Of a stretch of DNA of 64,000 nt, positions 59,221 to 64,000 are shown piece after piece (position 1 is the first letter of the stretch; every line of letters starts with the position of its first letter). The position numbers and the translations under genes are program-made. Origin of the DNA: Pseudomonas sp. GM74 (GTDB lineage: Bacteria; Pseudomonadota; Gammaproteobacteria; Pseudomonadales; Pseudomonadaceae); contig NZ_AKJG01000041.1 in assembly GCF_000282455.1 (NCBI RefSeq), positions 230,899-294,898 on the forward strand, in the 5' to 3' direction. Under the pieces are notes generated by a model. It was not told the origin of the DNA and made no database searches. It worked only from the letters and a program-made list of their open reading frames with translations.

Positions 59221-59333
59221 GGGGCGGTGATGGCCAGCCTGATCGTGGTTGTCATTGCTCCGACGTATATCTGTATTTTCTTAGAAGAACCGCACAGCCA
59301 CATGTGCAGGTTCTCATTGCGTGAGATTGCGTT

Positions 59334-60248
<915 letters not shown>

Positions 60249-60251
60249 GCG

Positions 60252-61535
60252 ATGTCTTCAACCACTAAAAAAACCATTGATATCAAAAAAAGTCTGGTTG
60301 ACGCGATTCTTGCCGGCCTCATTGCCCTGATTGTGTTCGGGCCGATTGTCGGCGTCGTTCTCGATGGCTATGGCTTCAACCTGGAAACCACCCGGGTGGC
60401 GTGGATCGTGGCGATCGTCATGGCCGGCCGCTTTGCCCTGAGCATGTTCCTGCAGACAGCCAAGGGCCTGAGAATCCTCGAGGGCTTTGAAACGACTGGC
60501 TCCGGGGTGCATGTGCTGGCGCCGGACTACAAGTCACGGTTGCGCTGGATCATCCCGTTGATGATTGTCATCGCCGTGGTGCTGCCGTTTTTCTCCAATT
60601 CCTACCTGCTGGGCGTGGTCATCCTCGGGCTGATCTACGTGCTGCTGGGGCTGGGGCTGAACATAGTGGTCGGCCTGGCCGGTCTGCTCGACCTCGGTTA
60701 CGTGGCGTTCTACGCCATCGGTGCCTACGGCCTGGCGCTCGGTTATCAGTACCTTGGGCTGGGCTTCTGGACGGTGTTGCCGCTGGCGGCGATTACCGCC
60801 GGCCTGGCCGGTTGCATCCTCGGTTTCCCGGTGCTGCGCCTGCACGGCGACTACCTGGCGATCGTGACCCTGGGCTTTGGTGAAATCATCCGCCTTATCC
60901 TCAACAACTGGTTGTCGCTCACTGGCGGCCCGAACGGCATGCCGGCACCGCTGCCGACCTTCTTCGGCCTGGAGTTCGGCAAGCGGGCCAAGGATGGCGG
61001 CGTGCCGTTCCATGAGTTCTTCGGCATCGCCTACAACCCGGACGTGAAGTACTACTTCATCTACGCAGTGCTGTTTCTGGTGGTGCTGGCCGTGCTGTAC
61101 ATCAAGCATCGCCTGACCCGCATGCCGGTCGGCCGCGCCTGGGAAGCCCTGCGCGAAGACGAAATCGCCTGCCGCTCCATGGGCCTGAACCACGTGCTGG
61201 TCAAGCTCTCGGCGTTCACCATCGGCGCCTCGACGGCCGGTCTGGCCGGGGTGTTCTTCGCCACCTACCAAGGCTTCGTCAACCCGACCTCGTTCACCTT
61301 CTTCGAATCGGCACTGATCCTCGCCATCGTGGTGCTCGGTGGCATGGGTTCGACCATAGGCGTGGTGATCGCAGCCTTCGTGCTGACCGTCGCCCCGGAA
61401 CTGCTGCGTGGCTTCGCCGAGTACCGCGTGCTGCTGTTCGGCATCCTGATGGTGTTGATGATGATCTGGCGACCGCGTGGCCTGATTCGGATCAGCCGTA
61501 CCGGTGTGACCCCGCGTAAAGGAGTAGCGCCATGA
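60252..61535 (+). CDS. livM: Branched-chain amino acid ABC transporter permease LivM
   Basis: 427 residues, with the LivM core from about 110 (GLGLNIVVGLAGLLDLGYVAFYA) and the ATPase-contact loop GRAWEALREDEIACRSMG. The N-terminal about 100 residues add an extra membrane region seen in the long LivM forms. Start ATG at 60252; stop overlaps livG (ATGA). Confidence 0.96.
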   Translation: MSSTTKKTIDIKKSLVDAILAGLIALIVFGPIVGVVLDGYGFNLETTRVAWIVAIVMAGRFALSMFLQTAKGLRILEGFETTGSGVHVLAPDYKSRLRWIIPLMIVIAVVLPFFSNSYLLGVVILGLIYVLLGLGLNIVVGLAGLLDLGYVAFYAIGAYGLALGYQYLGLGFWTVLPLAAITAGLAGCILGFPVLRLHGDYLAIVTLGFGEIIRLILNNWLSLTGGPNGMPAPLPTFFGLEFGKRAKDGGVPFHEFFGIAYNPDVKYYFIYAVLFLVVLAVLYIKHRLTRMPVGRAWEALREDEIACRSMGLNHVLVKLSAFTIGASTAGLAGVFFATYQGFVNPTSFTFFESALILAIVVLGGMGSTIGVVIAAFVLTVAPELLRGFAEYRVLLFGILMVLMMIWRPRGLIRISRTGVTPRKGVAP

Positions 61536-62404
61536 GCGAAGTCGTACTCAGTGTAGAAAAGCTGATGATGCACTTCGGCGGCATCAAGGCGTTGAGCGAT
61601 GTCAGCCTGAAAGTGCACCGCAACTCGATCTTCGCCTTGATCGGCCCCAACGGCGCCGGCAAGACCACGGTGTTCAACTGCCTGACCGGTTTCTACAAAG
61701 CCTCCGGCGGCAAGATCGAACTCAACATCCGTGGGCAACAGACCAACGTCATCAAATTGCTGGGCGAGCCGTTCAAGCCAACGGATTTCGTTTCGCCGAA
61801 ATCCTTCGCCAGTCGACTGTTCTACAAGGCATTCGGCGGCACCCACCTGGTGAACCGTGCCGGCCTGGCGCGGACCTTCCAGAACATTCGCCTGTTCAAG
61901 GAAATGTCGGTGCTGGAAAACCTGCTGGTGGCCCAGCACATGTGGGTCAACCGCAGCATGCTCGCCGGCATCCTCAACACCAAGGGCTACCGCAAGGCCG
62001 AAAGCGATGCGCTGGACCACGCGTTCTACTGGCTGGAAGTGGTGGACCTGGTGGACTGCGCCAACCGCCTGGCCGGTGAACTGTCCTACGGCCAGCAGCG
62101 CCGCCTGGAAATCGCCCGGGCCATGTGCACCCGTCCGCAGATCATCTGCCTCGACGAACCGGCCGCCGGCCTCAACCCTCAGGAAACCGAAGCGCTGAGC
62201 GCGATGATCCGGCTGCTGCGCGACGAGCACGATCTGACCGTGGTGCTGATCGAACACGACATGGGCATGGTTATGAGCATCTCCGACCACATCGTGGTGC
62301 TGGACCACGGCATCGTCATTGCCGAGGGTGGCCCCGACGACATCCGCAACGACCCGAAAGTGATTGCCGCGTACCTGGGCGCCGAAGAAGAGGAGGTGGT
62401 ATGA
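61532..62404 (+). CDS. livG: Branched-chain amino acid ABC transporter ATPase LivG
   Basis: 290 residues; Walker A GPNGAGKT (38-45), signature LSYGQQRRLE, Walker B IICLDEPAAGLN. An insert of about 30 residues between 65 and 100 makes it longer than average. Coupled to livM and livF by ATGA overlaps. Confidence 0.96.
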   Translation: MSEVVLSVEKLMMHFGGIKALSDVSLKVHRNSIFALIGPNGAGKTTVFNCLTGFYKASGGKIELNIRGQQTNVIKLLGEPFKPTDFVSPKSFASRLFYKAFGGTHLVNRAGLARTFQNIRLFKEMSVLENLLVAQHMWVNRSMLAGILNTKGYRKAESDALDHAFYWLEVVDLVDCANRLAGELSYGQQRRLEIARAMCTRPQIICLDEPAAGLNPQETEALSAMIRLLRDEHDLTVVLIEHDMGMVMSISDHIVVLDHGIVIAEGGPDDIRNDPKVIAAYLGAEEEEVV

Positions 62405-63117
62405 CCCAACCCATCCTCCAACTCAAGGATCTGGACGTGTTTTACGGCCCGATCCAGGCCCTTAAAGGTGTCTCGCTGCACATCAACGAAGGGGAAACCG
62501 TCAGCCTGATCGGCTCCAACGGTGCTGGCAAGTCAACCCTGCTGATGTCGATCTTCGGCCAGCCACGGGCCGCCGACGGGCAGATCCTTTATCAGGGCGT
62601 GGACATTACCCACAAGTCGTCCCACTACATCGCCTCCAACGGCATCGCGCAGTCGCCGGAAGGGCGGCGGGTGTTCCCTGACATGACTGTCGAGGAGAAC
62701 CTGCTGATGGGCACCATCCCTATCGGTGACAAGTACGCCAAGGAGGACATGCAGCGCATGTTCGAGCTGTTCCCTCGGCTCGAAGAGCGGCGTACCCAAC
62801 GGGCGATGACCATGTCCGGTGGCGAGCAGCAAATGCTCGCCATCGCCCGTGCCCTGATGAGCCGGCCCAAGTTGTTGCTGCTCGATGAACCAAGCCTGGG
62901 CCTGGCGCCGATCGTGGTGAAGCAGATCTTCGCCACCCTGCGGGAACTGGCCAAGACCGGCATGACCATCTTCCTGGTGGAGCAGAACGCCAACCACGCC
63001 CTGCGGTTGTCGGACCGGGCGTACGTGATGGTCAACGGCGAGATCCGCATGACCGGCACCGGCAAGGAGCTGTTGGTCAACGAGGATGTGCGTAACGCCT
63101 ATCTCGGCGGGCACTGA
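62401..63117 (+). CDS. livF: Branched-chain amino acid ABC transporter ATPase LivF
   Basis: 238 residues; Walker A GSNGAGKS (38-45), signature MSGGEQQMLAIARAL, Walker B LLLLDEPSLGLAP. ATG at 62401 in the livG stop; last gene of the liv operon. Confidence 0.96.
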   Translation: MTQPILQLKDLDVFYGPIQALKGVSLHINEGETVSLIGSNGAGKSTLLMSIFGQPRAADGQILYQGVDITHKSSHYIASNGIAQSPEGRRVFPDMTVEENLLMGTIPIGDKYAKEDMQRMFELFPRLEERRTQRAMTMSGGEQQMLAIARALMSRPKLLLLDEPSLGLAPIVVKQIFATLRELAKTGMTIFLVEQNANHALRLSDRAYVMVNGEIRMTGTGKELLVNEDVRNAYLGGH

Positions 63118-63135
63118 GTCTGCTTTGATATGCAC

Positions 63136-63167
63136 AAGCCCCGGCGCGCAATCGCCGGGGCTTTTTT
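63136..63167 (+). terminator. Terminator of the liv operon
   Basis: Stem AAGCCCCGGCG/CGCCGGGGCTT with a short loop and six T, 18 bases past livF. Confidence 0.93.
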
Positions 63168-63192
63168 ACATCTCCAAAACACCGCAATTCCC

Positions 63193-63283
63193 CTGTGGGA
63201 GCGGGCTTGCTCGCGAATGCGGCGTCAAATTCAACATCATCAGCACAGATCCACCGCTATCGCGAGCAAGCCCGCTCCCACAG
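63193..63283. repeat. REPIN-type inverted repeat
   Basis: CTGTGGGAGCGGGCTTGC arms around about 43 bases, after the liv terminator. Confidence 0.9.
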
Positions 63284-63398
63284 GGGGCTCGATGCGCTTT
63301 AAAGAAATTGTGGAAAACAATATTCCCAAGCTCGTAAAGCGCGACATAAAGCCGCTGCAAATAGTTGTTTTGTCACGGTTTTGACTTGTCCCCGTTTG

Positions 63399-63819
63399 CT
63401 GTGGAGCCGGCTGTGAATAACGTGGGAGTAGCTGGCTGCAGGCCTTTTAAACCGTGGCTTGCAGAGCTGTGGTTGTTTTTTGATCATGTGTTTTTGCGCA
63501 GCTTGCAGGCCGCTTTGTCAACCTTTTTGTTCGGGGCGCAAGTGCGTGAAATCGACGTGGACAAGCCTGTGGATAAGTCTGTGATTAAACTCTGGAAAGA
63601 CTCGGCTGAAGGCCGTGGTTACTGGCTTGGCGCCATCGTTGGTTTGACCCGTCAGTCATGAAAATGGCCAAGGGCTACACAGCAGGCGGTTGAGGGTCAA
63701 GCAAAAAAGTTTCAAAACCCCGCGCAAAGCCTTGTGGATAGCGGCTTGCAGCTTTTCCACTTGCCCCCAAAGACTGTGGACCGGCCTGTGGATAACGTGC
63801 GCGCACATGGCTGTAGGCC
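63399..63819. other. Gene-poor region with DnaA-box cluster and internal direct repeat
   Basis: TGTG(A/G)ATAA, the reverse complement of the DnaA box TTATNCACA, occurs exactly at 63412-63420, 63568-63576 and 63787-63795, with one-mismatch copies at 63580-63588 and 63733-63741, all in one orientation. A direct repeat of about 47 bases links 63399-63443 and 63774-63819 (CTGTGGA, CTGTG-ATAACGTG, TGGCTG-AGGCC). GCTTGCAG also recurs several times. A 98-residue open frame at 63365-63661 shows no family features and I do not accept it as a gene. 63284-64000 otherwise shows no coding sequence. Confidence 0.6.
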
Positions 63820-63938
63820 ACGTTGGTCAAGGGCTTGCCTGGATTGAGCGTTTTTTGAACAGGTTGAACGGTGGTTGCCGCTGTGAACAAGGCCGGGCAT
63901 GCTGCCTGCTGCCGATCAGTTAAGCCACAACGCAATCT

Positions 63939-63979
63939 GTAGCAGCTGCCGAAGGCTGCGTCCGGCTGCGCAGCAGTCG
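63939..63979. repeat. Single arm of the GTAGCAGCTG repeat family
   Basis: GTAGCAGCTGCCGAAGGCTG and following, a relative of the 55-bp arms at 30291-30449; its partner arm would lie beyond the window. Confidence 0.7.
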
Positions 63980-64000
63980 TAAAATCAGAGTTCGCGGTAC

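Noticed and set aside
63365..63661. 98-codon frame after the liv operon
   Set aside because: No family features, no clear ribosome site, and it runs through the DnaA boxes and repeat units.
63399..63819. Calling this the chromosome origin oriC
   Set aside because: The Pseudomonas oriC is next to dnaA/rpmH, which are not here; only an origin-like DnaA-binding cluster is claimed.

Overview
The window is chromosomal DNA of a Pseudomonas of the fluorescens/putida type. The evidence is high G+C coding sequence, gene order matching the well-known Pseudomonas block running from psd, rhdA and motAB through the queG-nnr-tsaE-amiB-mutL-miaA-hfq-hflXKC-hisZ-purA run, rnr-rlmB, rpsF-rpsR-rplI-dnaB, azurin, nadE-pncB and a liv-type transporter, and many short intergenic inverted repeats of the Pseudomonas REPIN type. 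No rRNA, insertion sequence, prophage or CRISPR array was seen.

Layout. 1-2809 (minus): end of psd, the rhodanese rhdA and an HDOD protein. 2977-4878 (plus): flagellar stator motA-motB. 4879-8942 is an accessory insert between motB and rsgA, where other Pseudomonas have these two blocks close together. It has two parts. The first (4918-6643) carries a structured leader with a small protein gene and dinD; it is bounded by a 42-bp direct repeat of the motB stop codon plus terminator, and dinD contains a perfect 32-bp palindrome. The second (6884-8744, minus) is a three-gene operon, ThsB-like TIR / caspase-like protease / second TIR, which I read as a type IV Thoeris-like anti-phage system with an extra TIR gene.

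8943-25400: rsgA, orn, a TRIC/UPF0126 channel, queG, then the long plus-strand housekeeping run nnr-tsaE-amiB-mutL-miaA-hfq-hflX-hflK-hflC-hisZ-purA, with several stop/start overlaps. 25551-30172: a chemoreceptor and a convergent Fe(III) ABC transporter pair (permease and binding protein, no ATPase). 30542-30882: two identical tRNA-Leu(CAG) genes. 31108-40880: rnr-rlmB, the ribosomal/replication cluster rpsF-rpsR-(membrane protein)-rplI-dnaB, and the radical SAM gene ygiQ. 41245-47982: three genes for transglutaminase-like and ATP-grasp/alpha-E proteins.

48208-53363: small charged protein, LOG-family hydrolase, azurin, a protein made only of Ig-like repeats, and the NAD salvage genes nadE and pncB. 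53585-57599: lysine/pipecolate catabolism (LysR regulator, amaB, amaA). 57962-63117: livKHMGF branched-chain amino acid transporter behind a near-consensus sigma-54 promoter with upstream GGTTGC repeats at about two helical turns. 63284-64000 has no convincing gene but holds a same-strand cluster of DnaA boxes and an internal direct repeat.

Most of the window is ordinary core genome. The unusual parts are the TIR-caspase-TIR operon, the duplicated terminator flanking the dinD module, the switch-like leader at 5127-5289, the liv promoter region and the DnaA-box cluster.
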